DNA of 64,000 nt from Candidatus Magnetominusculus xianensis (GTDB lineage: Bacteria > Nitrospirota > Thermodesulfovibrionia > Thermodesulfovibrionales > Magnetobacteriaceae), in the NCBI GenBank assembly GCA_001541255.1, contig LNQR01000019.1, positions 1-64,000 on the forward strand, written 5' to 3'. Made by a program: the position numbers and the translations under genes. Below are positions 46,730-55,957 of this stretch, one piece after another; the stretch's first letter is position 1; each line of letters starts with the position of its first letter. The notes below the pieces were generated by a model. It did not search any database. It saw nothing but the letters and a program-made list of their open reading frames with translations, and was not told the origin of the DNA.

Positions 46730-47389
46730 ATGAGACATGAATTCCTGTCACACACGCTGGCAGACGGGCAAAACCCCGTATACGGCGGCACTATATCCCT
46801 TGCGATTCATACGCTTAAATCTATCTCCAGAGGGGACAGCGCTAATGTATCTTCATTTACAATGGAAAACCACTGGGGCACACATGTTGACGCCCCAAAC
46901 CATTTCTTTAATCACGGACTGAAGGTCTTTGAGTATCCACCGGAGTTCTGGTTTTTTAAGCATCCTTATGTCTTACAGGTATCATTAGAACCGTCAGAGA
47001 TTTTAAAAGGGCTTAGTGAACTATCACCACAAACAGACCTCCTGCTTATACAGTCAAACTGGTGCAAACGAAGACATGAAGAGGTATATGTAAAAGAAAA
47101 TCCAGGCATTGACCCCGACGTGGGGTTTCATTTAAGAAGCAAGTACCCCCATCTGCGGGCAGTGGGCATAGACTGGATTTCTGTCTCCCCATACACCAAC
47201 CGTGTGCTCGGAAGGCTTACGCATAGGGCATTTTTAGACCCTGACGGGCAAAATGCCCCGATTGTACTTATTGAAGACATGGACTTGTCCTCTAATCTTA
47301 CTGCTTTGAGAGAAGTGGTTGTTTTTCCCCTGCGTGTAGAAGCTTTAGACAGCGCTCCATGCACCATTGTAGGCATGTTTGATGATTAA
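46730..47389 (+). CDS. Cyclase / kynurenine formamidase-like metal hydrolase
   Basis: 219 aa member of the metal-dependent cyclase family (PF04199-like). The metal motif H-x-G-T-H-x-D-x-P is seen as HWGTHVDAPNHF near residues 44-55. LLIQSNWCKRR and VGIDWISVSPY are also family-like. It starts one base after the epimerase stop and overlaps the next HAD gene by 8 bp. The reaction is unknown; such enzymes open or close small amide or lactone bonds. Confidence 0.82.
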   Translation: MRHEFLSHTLADGQNPVYGGTISLAIHTLKSISRGDSANVSSFTMENHWGTHVDAPNHFFNHGLKVFEYPPEFWFFKHPYVLQVSLEPSEILKGLSELSPQTDLLLIQSNWCKRRHEEVYVKENPGIDPDVGFHLRSKYPHLRAVGIDWISVSPYTNRVLGRLTHRAFLDPDGQNAPIVLIEDMDLSSNLTALREVVVFPLRVEALDSAPCTIVGMFDD

Positions 47390-48047
47390 CTCGATAATAT
47401 TTGATTTTGACGGCGTACTTGTCGAATCGGTGGATATTAAAACACGGGCATTTGCAAGGCTTTTTGAGCCGGAAGGCCAGAGTGTTATGGCAAGGGTTGT
47501 GGAGTTTCACCTACAAAATGCCGGTGTATCGAGATTCGACAAGTTTCGTTATATTTATGAACATATCTTAGAGAGGCCGCTTACCACAGAGCGGTTCGAT
47601 GAGCTTTGCAAACATTTTGCAGACCTTGTCGTCAATGAAGTGTCTCAGGCGCCGTATGTCAGTGGTGCGCTGGAATTTTTGGACAACTTCGCCATCAGTG
47701 CTTACAAGTGTTTTGTGTCAACCGCTACCCCGCAGGCAGAGATAGAGCAGATCATAAGACATAGACACATGGGTAAGTACTTTAAGGCAGTCCACGGTGC
47801 CCCAAAAAAGAAGTCCGCTATCGTACAGGAAATCCTTGAAACACACGGTATCGCCCCGGAGACAGCCGTCTATGTCGGCGATGCCATGAGCGACTACAAG
47901 GCGGCCTCAGTTAATCATGTACCATTTATCGCCCGAATCAGGGGAGACATCGAGATATTTAACGGCGATATATTTGACGGCATAACCTGTATTAAAATCC
48001 CCGATTTAACCGAACTCTATCAGGCGATAAACTCCCTAAATCACTGA
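47382..48047 (+). CDS. HAD family hydrolase (phosphatase/beta-phosphoglucomutase-like)
   Basis: 221 aa. Nucleophile motif IIFDFDGVLVES near the N-terminus; motif II in FVSTATP; lysine in HGAPKKKSAIV; motif IV VYVGDAMSDYKAA. The cap-domain helices lie between motifs I and II. Likely dephosphorylates a sugar or small acid made by the upstream genes. ATG 47382 overlaps the cyclase stop; TTG 47379 is an alternative. Confidence 0.88.
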   Translation: MINSIIFDFDGVLVESVDIKTRAFARLFEPEGQSVMARVVEFHLQNAGVSRFDKFRYIYEHILERPLTTERFDELCKHFADLVVNEVSQAPYVSGALEFLDNFAISAYKCFVSTATPQAEIEQIIRHRHMGKYFKAVHGAPKKKSAIVQEILETHGIAPETAVYVGDAMSDYKAASVNHVPFIARIRGDIEIFNGDIFDGITCIKIPDLTELYQAINSLNH

Positions 48048-48058
48048 CTGCAACAGGT

Positions 48059-48412
48059 TCAGGACTTCAGCCACGACAACGCGGCATCGAGGTCGTTGTG
48101 AAATACCTTGTGGTTTTTCGACAATATAAAGGCTATTGAGGCAAAAAAGGCAGTCGTAGCGCTCGGCACTACTGTGGCACTTTTTTGCACCTTATCTCTT
48201 ATCTTTGCATCAAATGATTTCATCTCCATAGCCAGTTTCATAGAGGGGGTCTCCATGTTTAACGTATTATAGAGAATTCTCGTACTCTGGGACTTAGTTA
48301 GAAGTTCTTCGATACCAGAGGCGGCTTGTTTCACTATTTCCATGTCCATCTCACCAGTATATACTGAGATGATTATTCCATCCTGAAGCGTAATGTCTGT
48401 CTGACCTTTCAC
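48059..48412 (-). CDS. STAS/SpoIIAA-like small protein
   Basis: 117 aa without membrane helices. It has alternating beta and alpha segments (GIIISVYTGEMDMEIVK; RILYNTLNMETPS; SATVVPSATTAFFASIAFIL; FHNDLDAALSWLK) in the pattern of SpoIIAA-like/STAS proteins. No phosphorylation site can be named with confidence. The start is GTG 48412 with GGAG eight bases before. It lies 20 bp after motB on the same strand, so it may belong to the motility operon. Confidence 0.6.
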   Translation of the reverse strand: MKGQTDITLQDGIIISVYTGEMDMEIVKQAASGIEELLTKSQSTRILYNTLNMETPSMKLAMEMKSFDAKIRDKVQKSATVVPSATTAFFASIAFILSKNHKVFHNDLDAALSWLKS

Positions 48413-48431
48413 TTATTCCACTCCTTTATTT

Positions 48432-49454
48432 TCAGTTATTACTTGCAGGGCTCATATTATTCTTGAGTATATCGGCCTGCACATTGGTCTGCTTCGTAGA
48501 ATATACCATGATTGTTATCCTACGGTTTCTTGGGTCGTTTGGATTGTCTGCGATTAGCGGTTTGGTTGCGGCAAATCCAGCTACCCTCTCTAAATCGTTA
48601 GGGTCAATGCCGTCGCGTTCGAGTTCTTTTCGGGCAGCTGATGCCCTGTCGGTCGAGAGTTCCCAGTTAGTGTACTTGCTTGATGAATAACTCAGTGCGT
48701 CCGTGTGGCCCTCTATTGACAGCTTTATGCCCTTGAGTGTCAGGAGGTCTGTGGCTATAATTTTTATCAGTCTCTTTGCGTCCTGCGTCAGCTCAGGACT
48801 TCCAAGCGCAAACATGGGCTGACCGGCCTTGTCAACAATCTGTATTCTTACGCCGCCCTCCACTACATCTATCAAAACCTGATCTTTTAAGTCGGCATTC
48901 CTTTCCCCTATTTCCTTTTTCAGGTTCTCCCCTATATTTCTCTGCAGCTTTTCCTTAAACTGTTCAGCGCCTATCGACTCAGTCTCTTTAATCTTCTCTT
49001 CTACGTCCTTGATCTCTTTCTTCAGGGCCGCTCTGAGCTTTTCCAGACTTTCCAGTTCCGCTGGCGAAGCGTCTTTGATTTTTGCCTCTACTTTATCCAT
49101 GTCTTTTTTCAACTTCTCAAGTTTTTTTTCCAGGTCTCCAGCGCCTTCTGATGCCGCACCTTCGATTGTTTCACTTACCTCATCTTTTGGGTATTTGGTA
49201 ACTGCTGAATCAACCACATCTTTACCCTTTCCTACAAAGCTCATTGAAAGGGCTTCAAACATGCTCAAGTTCTTAAAATACGTCGAGAGCTGCATTTTTT
49301 TTGAAGGGGATGTCATATTAAGAAGCCACATCAGGAGGAAAAAGGCCATCATCGCCGTCACAAAATCCGCATAAGCCACCTTCCATGAACCGCCATGACC
49401 GCCGCCATGACCGCCTTTCTTCTTTTTCTTTATTATTATGTTCTGGCCTTTCAT
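48432..49454 (-). CDS. motB: Flagellar motor stator protein MotB
   Basis: 340 aa. A basic N-terminus (IIIKKKKKGGHGGGHGG) precedes a single membrane helix with the proton-channel aspartate (YADFVTAMMAFFLLMWLL, Asp30). A long charged coiled coil (about 95-160) follows, then an OmpA-type peptidoglycan-binding domain (SIEGHTDALSY, ELSTDRASAARKELE, ADNPNDPRNRRITI). It pairs with MotA 33 bp upstream. The coiled coil is longer than in E. coli MotB. Histidine/glycine repeats near the start are unusual but of unknown meaning. Confidence 0.95.
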   Translation of the reverse strand: MKGQNIIIKKKKKGGHGGGHGGSWKVAYADFVTAMMAFFLLMWLLNMTSPSKKMQLSTYFKNLSMFEALSMSFVGKGKDVVDSAVTKYPKDEVSETIEGAASEGAGDLEKKLEKLKKDMDKVEAKIKDASPAELESLEKLRAALKKEIKDVEEKIKETESIGAEQFKEKLQRNIGENLKKEIGERNADLKDQVLIDVVEGGVRIQIVDKAGQPMFALGSPELTQDAKRLIKIIATDLLTLKGIKLSIEGHTDALSYSSSKYTNWELSTDRASAARKELERDGIDPNDLERVAGFAATKPLIADNPNDPRNRRITIMVYSTKQTNVQADILKNNMSPASNN

Positions 49455-49487
49455 TTACTAACCATTTATTTTCTACCTATTTTCCAC

Positions 49488-50336
49488 CTATTTTCTAACG
49501 GCGGCCTCAAGTTCTGCAAATGTTGGCCTGTCGTGTCCCGGGATTGCCCTCCTGCCGGCCTCTACGGCTATCTGCGGCGCTGCCCCGCCTACAAAGGCCA
49601 CTAACGCCGTCTTAATCACATAAAACATAATTTCTCCTTCTTTCACCTTTATTTCAAGATTTTGCGCTATCGGCCCGACAAACCCATAACACAACAAAAT
49701 GCCCAAAAAAGTCCCAACTAGGGCAGCGCCTATGCTGTGTCCCAAAACAGCGGGAGGCTCCGATATCTTCTCCATCGTCAACACAACGCCAAGCACCGCT
49801 GCCACTATTCCAAACCCAGGCAAGGCGTCACCCATCTTCTGAATTGCCATTACCGGCAGCATCTCCTCATGTGCACTGGCCTCAATGTCTATGTCCAGTA
49901 AATCCGCTAACTCATGGGGCGGCATATTGGTCGTTATAATGACCTTCAAATTATCGCAAATAAACCTCATCGCGTGATGGTTTGAGATAACGCTCTTATA
50001 CTTTGTGAACATAGGGCTTTTCCCTGGCTCTTCCACATCCTGCTCAATCGAGATTAACCCTTCCTTTCTTACCTTGGAAAACACAATGAAAAGCAGCGCC
50101 AACATCTCCAAATACTCCGCTTTTGTAGCCCCGCCCTCTTTCAGTATTGACGCAAAACTAGCAATTACCGCCTTTACCACCTTCATTGGCGACCCAACAA
50201 CCAACGAGCCAGATGCTGCTCCGAATATTATCAGCAACTCAGGGGGATTTAACAGTGTCGCAAGATTACCGTGTTCAATCAAAAAACCACCTATTATTGA
50301 CCCCATTACCATGAACATCCCTATTAAAACTGTCAT
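49488..50336 (-). CDS. motA: Flagellar motor stator protein MotA
   Basis: 282 aa with four membrane helices (about 5-25, 33-50, 170-190, 202-222). Cytoplasmic segments include FRKEG-type VRKEGLISIEQDVE and the conserved PGFGIVAAVLGVVLTM, with IGAALVGTFLGILLCYGFVGP. It forms the ion channel of the stator with MotB. The PilZ-domain gene upstream suggests c-di-GMP control of motor function. Confidence 0.96.
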   Translation of the reverse strand: MTVLIGMFMVMGSIIGGFLIEHGNLATLLNPPELLIIFGAASGSLVVGSPMKVVKAVIASFASILKEGGATKAEYLEMLALLFIVFSKVRKEGLISIEQDVEEPGKSPMFTKYKSVISNHHAMRFICDNLKVIITTNMPPHELADLLDIDIEASAHEEMLPVMAIQKMGDALPGFGIVAAVLGVVLTMEKISEPPAVLGHSIGAALVGTFLGILLCYGFVGPIAQNLEIKVKEGEIMFYVIKTALVAFVGGAAPQIAVEAGRRAIPGHDRPTFAELEAAVRK

Positions 50337-50360
50337 GCCTGATAACCCACCGTAATATTA

Positions 50361-51158
50361 TTATTTTGTATCAGAACCTTTCTCCTTATAGAAATGGTCA
50401 CGCTGTTTTCTTAGAATCTCACGCTGCCTGTTCAGGGTATACCGAATTATCTCGTCCCTTACATCTTCCTCGACATTGACGAAATTTATTGATACCTCGC
50501 ATTCGCCGGTTTCAAGACATGCCGACATGACTACATTCCCATAAACAATCAGGCCGACAGGGGGCGATGACGGAAGCAACATCTTTATCTCCACTGAATC
50601 ACCTTTCTCAAACTCGGTGCGGCACCTTAGACGTACCCCTGATGCACTTATGTTGACATCTTTCTCTTCGGCATCCACCAATCCTTCTTTTTCCAGCGAC
50701 AGCTTATCCAACACTAACCCCAGTTTCATGTCTATATCAAGGAGCATCTTCCAAAGGACAGGGCTTATAGTCTCATCAGGGATGTCAACGGCATAACTTC
50801 TCAAATTCGACATCTCCCTGCCAAACTCAGAGATTATCTTCGATTTTTTGTTAGCAGCAACTGCATTAATCTTTTTCACTACTATTGACAGACAATCGTC
50901 AACCCGAAAAAAATCACGCTGCTCGGTTCCAAGCAGACGCAAGCGCACATACAGTTTATCTGATGAGGTGACTTCCGTGAAATAATCTATATTATCAGTT
51001 GACAGCATAACGTGCTGCCCTTTTCTGAAATGTTCAGAATACCCGTTAGCAGCGTTGATAGTTATATGGTCACCTTCTACCGAAAAAACAGAGGTATCGT
51101 ATCGCTCAACCTTTGGCATCAGCTTACATATCACTGTCTCACCTTTTATCAGCAACAT
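50361..51158 (-). CDS. PilZ domain protein, YcgR-like
   Basis: 265 aa. The N-terminal YcgR-like domain is at about 1-90 and the C-terminal PilZ domain at about 90-245. The c-di-GMP motifs are present: R-x3-R in EQRDFFRVDD and D/N-x-S-x2-G in DVNISASGVRLRC. It starts behind TAGGAGAG and sits 24 bp before motA, strongly suggesting a flagellar brake controlled by c-di-GMP, as known for YcgR. A partner HD-GYP phosphodiesterase is encoded at 10.8 kb. Confidence 0.88.
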   Translation of the reverse strand: MLLIKGETVICKLMPKVERYDTSVFSVEGDHITINAANGYSEHFRKGQHVMLSTDNIDYFTEVTSSDKLYVRLRLLGTEQRDFFRVDDCLSIVVKKINAVAANKKSKIISEFGREMSNLRSYAVDIPDETISPVLWKMLLDIDMKLGLVLDKLSLEKEGLVDAEEKDVNISASGVRLRCRTEFEKGDSVEIKMLLPSSPPVGLIVYGNVVMSACLETGECEVSINFVNVEEDVRDEIIRYTLNRQREILRKQRDHFYKEKGSDTK

Positions 51159-51249
51159 TCTCTCCTATTGTTTGCCGCTATACGCATGTACACTAACAAA
51201 AGACAAGTTATGTTGTCAACACATTCTGATTGCATTAAAAAAAAATGTA

Positions 51250-51933
51250 TCATATCTTTCTAAGTACCACAAAGTACTCTATCTTGTTTGCCGCGGCTGC
51301 GGACTCCAATACTATTTCTGTCCCGATTGAAAACATATCTATAATTTTTAAAAGATGTTCTTTAAAAGTTGTACTGTTCCATACGTGAACATGCTCGTTT
51401 CTATTTCTTACATTTCTAACTGCGGACAGAAATGCCTCTTTGGTCTGGAATGTCTCAGGGTGGACAGCGATCAGGAAATCTGTATAATGGTCATCTGCCG
51501 CCTCATTTACCTCTAAGTAGTAATCGGCAAGCAGGTGTTCAAATTTTGTGAGCTGCCTGTCTTTGTCAAATGTATAGTCCTTGTCCGGTACCGACAGTAC
51601 AAGTAATCCATTTTTATTAATCGCAGGCCACACGTGAAGAAATACCCTGATGGGGTTCGCTACATGCTCAAGCACATGGTTTAGTATTATGAAGTCGAAG
51701 TCCTCATTAGTGATTTCTGAGACTGGATTTATGTTAATGTCTCCTATGAAATCAGGCTTGACAAATAAAGCAGGGTCAACTTCGCAGAATAGTTTCTTTG
51801 ACACGTCCATATCATGGATATCAAGATACTTTACAGTACACTTAGCCTTATCTAAAACCGCTGGGCAGTTTAAGGCGCCTATCTCAAGGCCACAGCCGCT
51901 TAACAGACTATAGGCCGCAGTGCGATGTTCCAT
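51250..51933 (-). CDS. Class I SAM-dependent methyltransferase
   Basis: 227 aa. SAM motif I is seen as GCGLEIGALNCPAV near 13-26 and motif post-I as VKYLDIHDMD. FDFIILNHVLEHVANP is the usual motif before a strand-loop, followed by LLVLSVPDKDYTF. It resembles the methyltransferases found in glycan or O-antigen clusters. Its ATG overlaps the glycosyltransferase stop as TAATG, so the two are cotranslated. The substrate is probably a sugar or lipid-linked glycan. Confidence 0.82.
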   Translation of the reverse strand: MEHRTAAYSLLSGCGLEIGALNCPAVLDKAKCTVKYLDIHDMDVSKKLFCEVDPALFVKPDFIGDININPVSEITNEDFDFIILNHVLEHVANPIRVFLHVWPAINKNGLLVLSVPDKDYTFDKDRQLTKFEHLLADYYLEVNEAADDHYTDFLIAVHPETFQTKEAFLSAVRNVRNRNEHVHVWNSTTFKEHLLKIIDMFSIGTEIVLESAAAANKIEYFVVLRKI

Positions 51934-52874
51934 TAATCAGACTTACGTATCCAGTTAAGCAGCTTCTTTGCCATTTTATGTGTTAAGGTACCCTCTTTGA
52001 TATATTTCTTTAAGAATAACTTTGTCTGAGATGAGACAGGCGCAGAAGCAGCATCATAGTTATAGCTGTCGTATATCGACTTGATAGCCCATGTCATCTC
52101 TTTAAGGTGGTCGATAGCAGGATGTATCTCAGGGCCGTAAATGTACTTTATTGTGTTTGTGATAAGCTCATAACACTCTATGTGCGCGCTTACAGGGTCC
52201 TTGAGTATCGTATTGCTGCCATGAAGCCTGTATGACAGCAGTTTTTCACCTATTAAAAAATTGCATCCTTTTTCGTTATGTTTCATCGCCCTGACCGCAA
52301 AATCATAATCGAGTATGTATCGAAGGTCATTTAATAGGCCGATTTCGCCTGTCAGGCCTGCCTTGAAAAAAAAGTTGGAGGTACTTATCGTATAATTCCC
52401 TCTCAATATTGCCTTTAACGGGGATGTGTTTTGGAGATAACCATTTTTTAATTTTGTATACCATTTAATCCAATAGTGTTCCGGGTCGTCTATCGGGTTT
52501 GATTGGCTGTCGATAAGAGTCAGATCGGTAAATTGAAAGACATACCCGCCCTCTTTTGCCGTGCTTAGCAGTCTTTCAAGGCGTTTTACATGATATGCGT
52601 CGTCTGAGTTAATGATAGATATGTAATCACCTGCCGCCATCGAAATACCGCGGTTAATGGTTGCATGTGAGCCGCTGTTTTCCTGAGAGTAGTATTTTAT
52701 TCTTGGGTCTTTGTACTTTTTTATGACTTGCTCGGTTGCGTCCTTTGAGCCGTCGTTTATTATTATAAACTCAAAATCGCCAAAGGTCTGATTCAGGACG
52801 CTCTCTATTGCCTCAGCCACATAAAGTTCATGGTTATATGCTGGCATTACAACTGTTATCCCTGGTTTTTTCAT
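51933..52874 (-). CDS. Family 2 glycosyltransferase
   Basis: 313 aa GT-A enzyme. Start motif ITVVMPAYNHELYVAEAIES and IIINDGSKDATEQV near 38-51. The metal-binding DxD-like site is NSDDAYH near 88-94, followed by a C-terminal domain typical of O-antigen glycosyltransferases (LSYRLHGSNT). It overlaps the methyltransferase gene by one base. The acceptor is unknown; flagellin or cell-surface glycan are both possible given the motA/motB neighbours. Confidence 0.86.
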   Translation of the reverse strand: MKKPGITVVMPAYNHELYVAEAIESVLNQTFGDFEFIIINDGSKDATEQVIKKYKDPRIKYYSQENSGSHATINRGISMAAGDYISIINSDDAYHVKRLERLLSTAKEGGYVFQFTDLTLIDSQSNPIDDPEHYWIKWYTKLKNGYLQNTSPLKAILRGNYTISTSNFFFKAGLTGEIGLLNDLRYILDYDFAVRAMKHNEKGCNFLIGEKLLSYRLHGSNTILKDPVSAHIECYELITNTIKYIYGPEIHPAIDHLKEMTWAIKSIYDSYNYDAASAPVSSQTKLFLKKYIKEGTLTHKMAKKLLNWIRKSD

Positions 52875-52900
52875 TTACCTGTTATCTGCTTCTCCTTGAA

Positions 52901-52957
52901 GCGGCAGTATGCCGCTTTCAGACTTTTGCGTGCGGCAGTATGCCGCGACTTTTGCGT
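52901..52957. repeat. Two tandem copies of a 15-bp hairpin unit
   Basis: The palindrome GCGGCAGTATGCCGC occurs at 52901-52915 and again at 52932-52946. Each copy is followed by GACTTTTGCGT (the first after a 5-base insertion, TTTCA). The units sit between two divergent glycosyltransferase genes, in the shared upstream region. Confidence 0.75.
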
Positions 52958-53051
52958 CTATCTGTAGCTTTCTGATATAATCTCATTCATCAACCGTTAA
53001 TGATTCGAATGTGAATTATAGAAAAGAATACTCTTTTTGTCAAGATATTTT

Positions 53052-54737
53052 ATGCCTGTAAAGATTTATCATTCAATTGTGAACCAATTGACCATGTTTA
53101 ATGGCTATGTAAAAGGGCACCTGAAGAGGAAACTCTATCCCTTTTATATCAGGGCCGCTAACTTATTTTTTGCAAAGAGGAGCTATCATGCGTGGATACA
53201 AGCTAATGAACCAAATACTGCCGACCTTGAAGCCCAACGCACATGTATATTTGACAATATGCCTTTGTTCGCTGTTGTATGCGTTTTCAACCCCTCACAG
53301 TCAATAATCGCCTCGCTGAGGAGACAGACTTATGTCAGGTGGCATTTGTATATCCTCAGTGACTCTCCACCTCTTCAGGCAGAAGAAAACATTACCTTCA
53401 TTGATATATCATTGCCGTCAAATGAGATTATCGCTCAGATAGATGGTGATTTTATTGTAATGCTAGGACTAAACACAGTCCTCTGCCCATTTGCGCTGTA
53501 TGAAATAACAGCTTCTATAAATATCAATCTCAATGGGCCCAATGGGAAATTCTTTTATTCAGACGAAGACTCATTAATCGGCGGCAAACGTGCATCACCT
53601 TATTTTAAGCCAGACTACTCACCGGATACACTGAGGAGCTTTAACTACATCGGGACATTGCTTGTAATCGCAAGGGAACTTTTTGTCCAGGAGTTCACTC
53701 ATATGCCTGATAACATATACGCAGTCGCGCTTAAATGCACACACAATGCAAAGGGAGCGATAGTTCACATCCCGAAGGTGCTTTACCATACAACCGACAA
53801 CGATACACGCCACGCAGCAGAGGCCATCTCTGCCCATCTGGTTGAACTTGGCGTTTCAGTTGAGGTTGAACAACGCAGTCCCGGTCTGTTTAACGTTATA
53901 TATGAAATAAAAGGCAGCCCCCGCGTATCTGTTATAATTCCAAACAGGGACAACTCCGTGCTGCTTGCCAAGTGTGTAAAGTCTGTTCAGACTGCGGATT
54001 ACGAAAATTACGAGATAGTAATTGCAGAAAATGGAAGCACCAAAAAGGATACCTTTGTTCTATATGATACGCTTAAGCAGGACAAGAGAATAAGAATAAT
54101 CCACTGGCAGGGGACATTTAACTACGCAAAGGTAAATAACGACGCCGTAAGGGACTCTGACGGGGCAATCCTGCTGTTTTTAAATAACGACATAGAGGCA
54201 ATAAACCCTGACTGGATCGTAAACATGCTCAGGCACGCAGTAAGAAAAGACGTTGGCGCTGTCGGGGCTAAACTATACTATCCCGACGGCACAATCCAGC
54301 ACGCAGGAGTAGCGGTGGGCGTTGGGGGCATTGCCGTAGAGTATTACAAGGGACTTAAAACCAACAGCACGGGCTGCTTTAACAGGCTTTCAGCAGTACA
54401 TAATGTTGCCGCTGTTACAGGTGCTTGTCTGATGTTAAAGCGGGAGTTATTCGACAGGATTGATGGATTCGATGAGTCATATGCACTTGCCTATAATGAT
54501 GTAGATTTGTGCCTGAGACTGCTGGAGTTGGGATTTCCAACGGTGTGGACGCCATATTCAGAGCTGATACACAGAGAATCCAGGACACGGGGTTATGAAA
54601 TCACACAGACCCAAAGGCAAAGACTTGAGGAAGAATCTGCAATGTTCACACAAAGATGGCGGCACATACTTGATGAGGGTGATCCATATTATAACCCTAA
54701 TCTATCACGCAAAAGAGGGGATTTCACACTCAGCTAA
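53052..54737 (+). CDS. Glycosyltransferase with C-terminal GT2 domain
   Basis: 561 aa. The N-terminal half (about 1-270) looks like a divergent or inactive GT2-type domain (FAVVCVFNPSQSIIASLRR; FFYSDEDSLIGG). The C-terminal half is a typical GT2 (VSVIIPNRDNSVLLAKCVKS, IAENGS, LFLNNDIEAI, GFDESYALAYNDVDLCLRL). It is the same layout as large O-antigen/rhamnan-type synthases. ATG 53052 is preferred to TTG 53037; no clear ribosome binding site is seen. A terminator of the convergent gene follows at 54826. Confidence 0.86.
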   Translation: MPVKIYHSIVNQLTMFNGYVKGHLKRKLYPFYIRAANLFFAKRSYHAWIQANEPNTADLEAQRTCIFDNMPLFAVVCVFNPSQSIIASLRRQTYVRWHLYILSDSPPLQAEENITFIDISLPSNEIIAQIDGDFIVMLGLNTVLCPFALYEITASININLNGPNGKFFYSDEDSLIGGKRASPYFKPDYSPDTLRSFNYIGTLLVIARELFVQEFTHMPDNIYAVALKCTHNAKGAIVHIPKVLYHTTDNDTRHAAEAISAHLVELGVSVEVEQRSPGLFNVIYEIKGSPRVSVIIPNRDNSVLLAKCVKSVQTADYENYEIVIAENGSTKKDTFVLYDTLKQDKRIRIIHWQGTFNYAKVNNDAVRDSDGAILLFLNNDIEAINPDWIVNMLRHAVRKDVGAVGAKLYYPDGTIQHAGVAVGVGGIAVEYYKGLKTNSTGCFNRLSAVHNVAAVTGACLMLKRELFDRIDGFDESYALAYNDVDLCLRLLELGFPTVWTPYSELIHRESRTRGYEITQTQRQRLEEESAMFTQRWRHILDEGDPYYNPNLSRKRGDFTLS

Positions 54738-54825
54738 CCAATGGGCTGCTTGTCAAACTACTTTTGTTGTGAGAAAACTACTCAACATATTAATATTGCG
54801 CCCATGCCGGGCGCACCTCAAAAAA

Positions 54826-54851
54826 AAAGGCCGGGGATTAACCCGGCCTTT
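54826..54851 (-). terminator. Rho-independent terminator of the first secreted-protein gene
   Basis: Stem AAAGGCCGGG / CCCGGCCTTT (ten base pairs) with a six-base loop. Read on the minus strand it is followed by a run of T, fitting termination of the gene ending at 54869. A second hairpin (TGCGCCC / GGGCGCA) lies at 54798-54816 and may terminate the convergent plus-strand gene, though without a T-run. Confidence 0.85.
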
Positions 54852-54868
54852 GTATCGTTATTTGAAAC

Positions 54869-55369
54869 CTAGTAACAAGCTACTAATGATGCTAATCCGC
54901 TGAAGCTCTTCTGTGTCGAAACGCCACCAGTTGTGCTTACTGAGTTTACGCGGGAATATGTGCCGCTGAACGTAATCGGATCCAACACCATATGTAAGCG
55001 GGTCGCGTCTAACTGCGGTCCATTTGCAACATCGGTGTAGGTCGAGATGCCAAGCAGGTTTAATCCTACTTCAAATGTGCCTGCACCCGTGCGAATCATG
55101 CTTCCATTGACAGCCTGTGAGTTGATTACGCCATTGGTGAACACCTGTGCTGCTAAACCGGCTATCATGTAGTTATCGCTATAGAGCAGGGTTGAGCTGC
55201 CTGCAAAATCCGCTAAATCCATCACACCAAGCTTCATATACGTATATCCACCAGTTGTAGCATCGGCCAGAACCCAGCAATACTGCCCTGCTTCACTCTT
55301 CCCCGTATTCAATGCCAGTACACATAACGCTAACACTAACGCTACTGCCAGAACCTTTATTACTCTCAT
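54869..55369 (-). CDS. Small secreted protein, paralogous family member 1
   Basis: 166 aa. A signal peptide (about 1-27, ending SEA-G) precedes a mature domain of about 140 residues made mostly of beta-type segments. It carries the shared marks of its two neighbours: an early C-W (QYCWVLAD, Cys31), a late L-D-P-x-x-F/M-x-G-T/Y-Y-x-R block (LDPITFSGTYSR) and a cysteine next to the C-terminus (LVACY). The two cysteines probably pair in the periplasm or outside. ATG 55369 with AAAGGAGG is chosen over ATG 55390. I do not recognise the family. Confidence 0.75.
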   Translation of the reverse strand: MRVIKVLAVALVLALCVLALNTGKSEAGQYCWVLADATTGGYTYMKLGVMDLADFAGSSTLLYSDNYMIAGLAAQVFTNGVINSQAVNGSMIRTGAGTFEVGLNLLGISTYTDVANGPQLDATRLHMVLDPITFSGTYSRVNSVSTTGGVSTQKSFSGLASLVACY

Positions 55370-55461
55370 CAAACAGCCTCCTTTTAGCACTTTTTCTACT
55401 TATCTTTTTCACCTACCCTTATAGGGTAAGCTTATCTTCCTTAATCATACTTAACTACAGG

Positions 55462-55896
55462 CTACGGGCACAGTGCAAATGTCGCTACGCCGGTAAATCT
55501 TCTTTCTGTACCGTTTGCCCTGAAATAGTAACCGTTAAACGATGAGTCTAACATCATGACCATGTTTTCTACCAAAAGGGTGTTCGATCCAGCTATTCCA
55601 TCCGACACCTGCAGTCCTACCATGTAGCCCATGCTTGAATACGTAAGGTTACCCTTAGCTATCTGCACAGCAGTTGCGGTAGAAGTATTTGTGCGGGTAG
55701 TTGCGCTCTTTGTCCCTGCTAATCCATAGTCGCCCGTGCCAAAATCCAATACGCCAACCCTTAAGAAAAACACTTCGCTCGTCTTACCATCGTCCAGGTT
55801 CCAGCATAACTCCGCCCCGTATTTATCCGCAAAGGCAGATGCGCTCAACGCTACCACAAACAACATGGCTACAAACACTATCTTTAATGCTTTCAT
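55462..55896 (-). CDS. Small secreted protein, paralogous family member 2
   Basis: 144 aa. Signal peptide about 1-23 (ALSASAFA-D). The mature part shows the same plan: ELCWNLDDG (Cys31), LDSSFNGYYFRANG matching the L-D-x-x-x-x-G-x-Y-x-R block, then FTGVATFALCP with the terminal cysteine. It is the shortest and most diverged of the three. GGAGGGC precedes ATG. It is separated from member 1 by 92 bp with a small palindrome (ACCCTTATAGGGT, about 55422-55434). Function unknown. Confidence 0.75.
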   Translation of the reverse strand: MKALKIVFVAMLFVVALSASAFADKYGAELCWNLDDGKTSEVFFLRVGVLDFGTGDYGLAGTKSATTRTNTSTATAVQIAKGNLTYSSMGYMVGLQVSDGIAGSNTLLVENMVMMLDSSFNGYYFRANGTERRFTGVATFALCP

Positions 55897-55957
55897 TAAA
55901 TGCCCTCCTGTTTATTCTTCTTCGCCTGCCCTATGGACAAGCGGTTTTCTATCCAGT

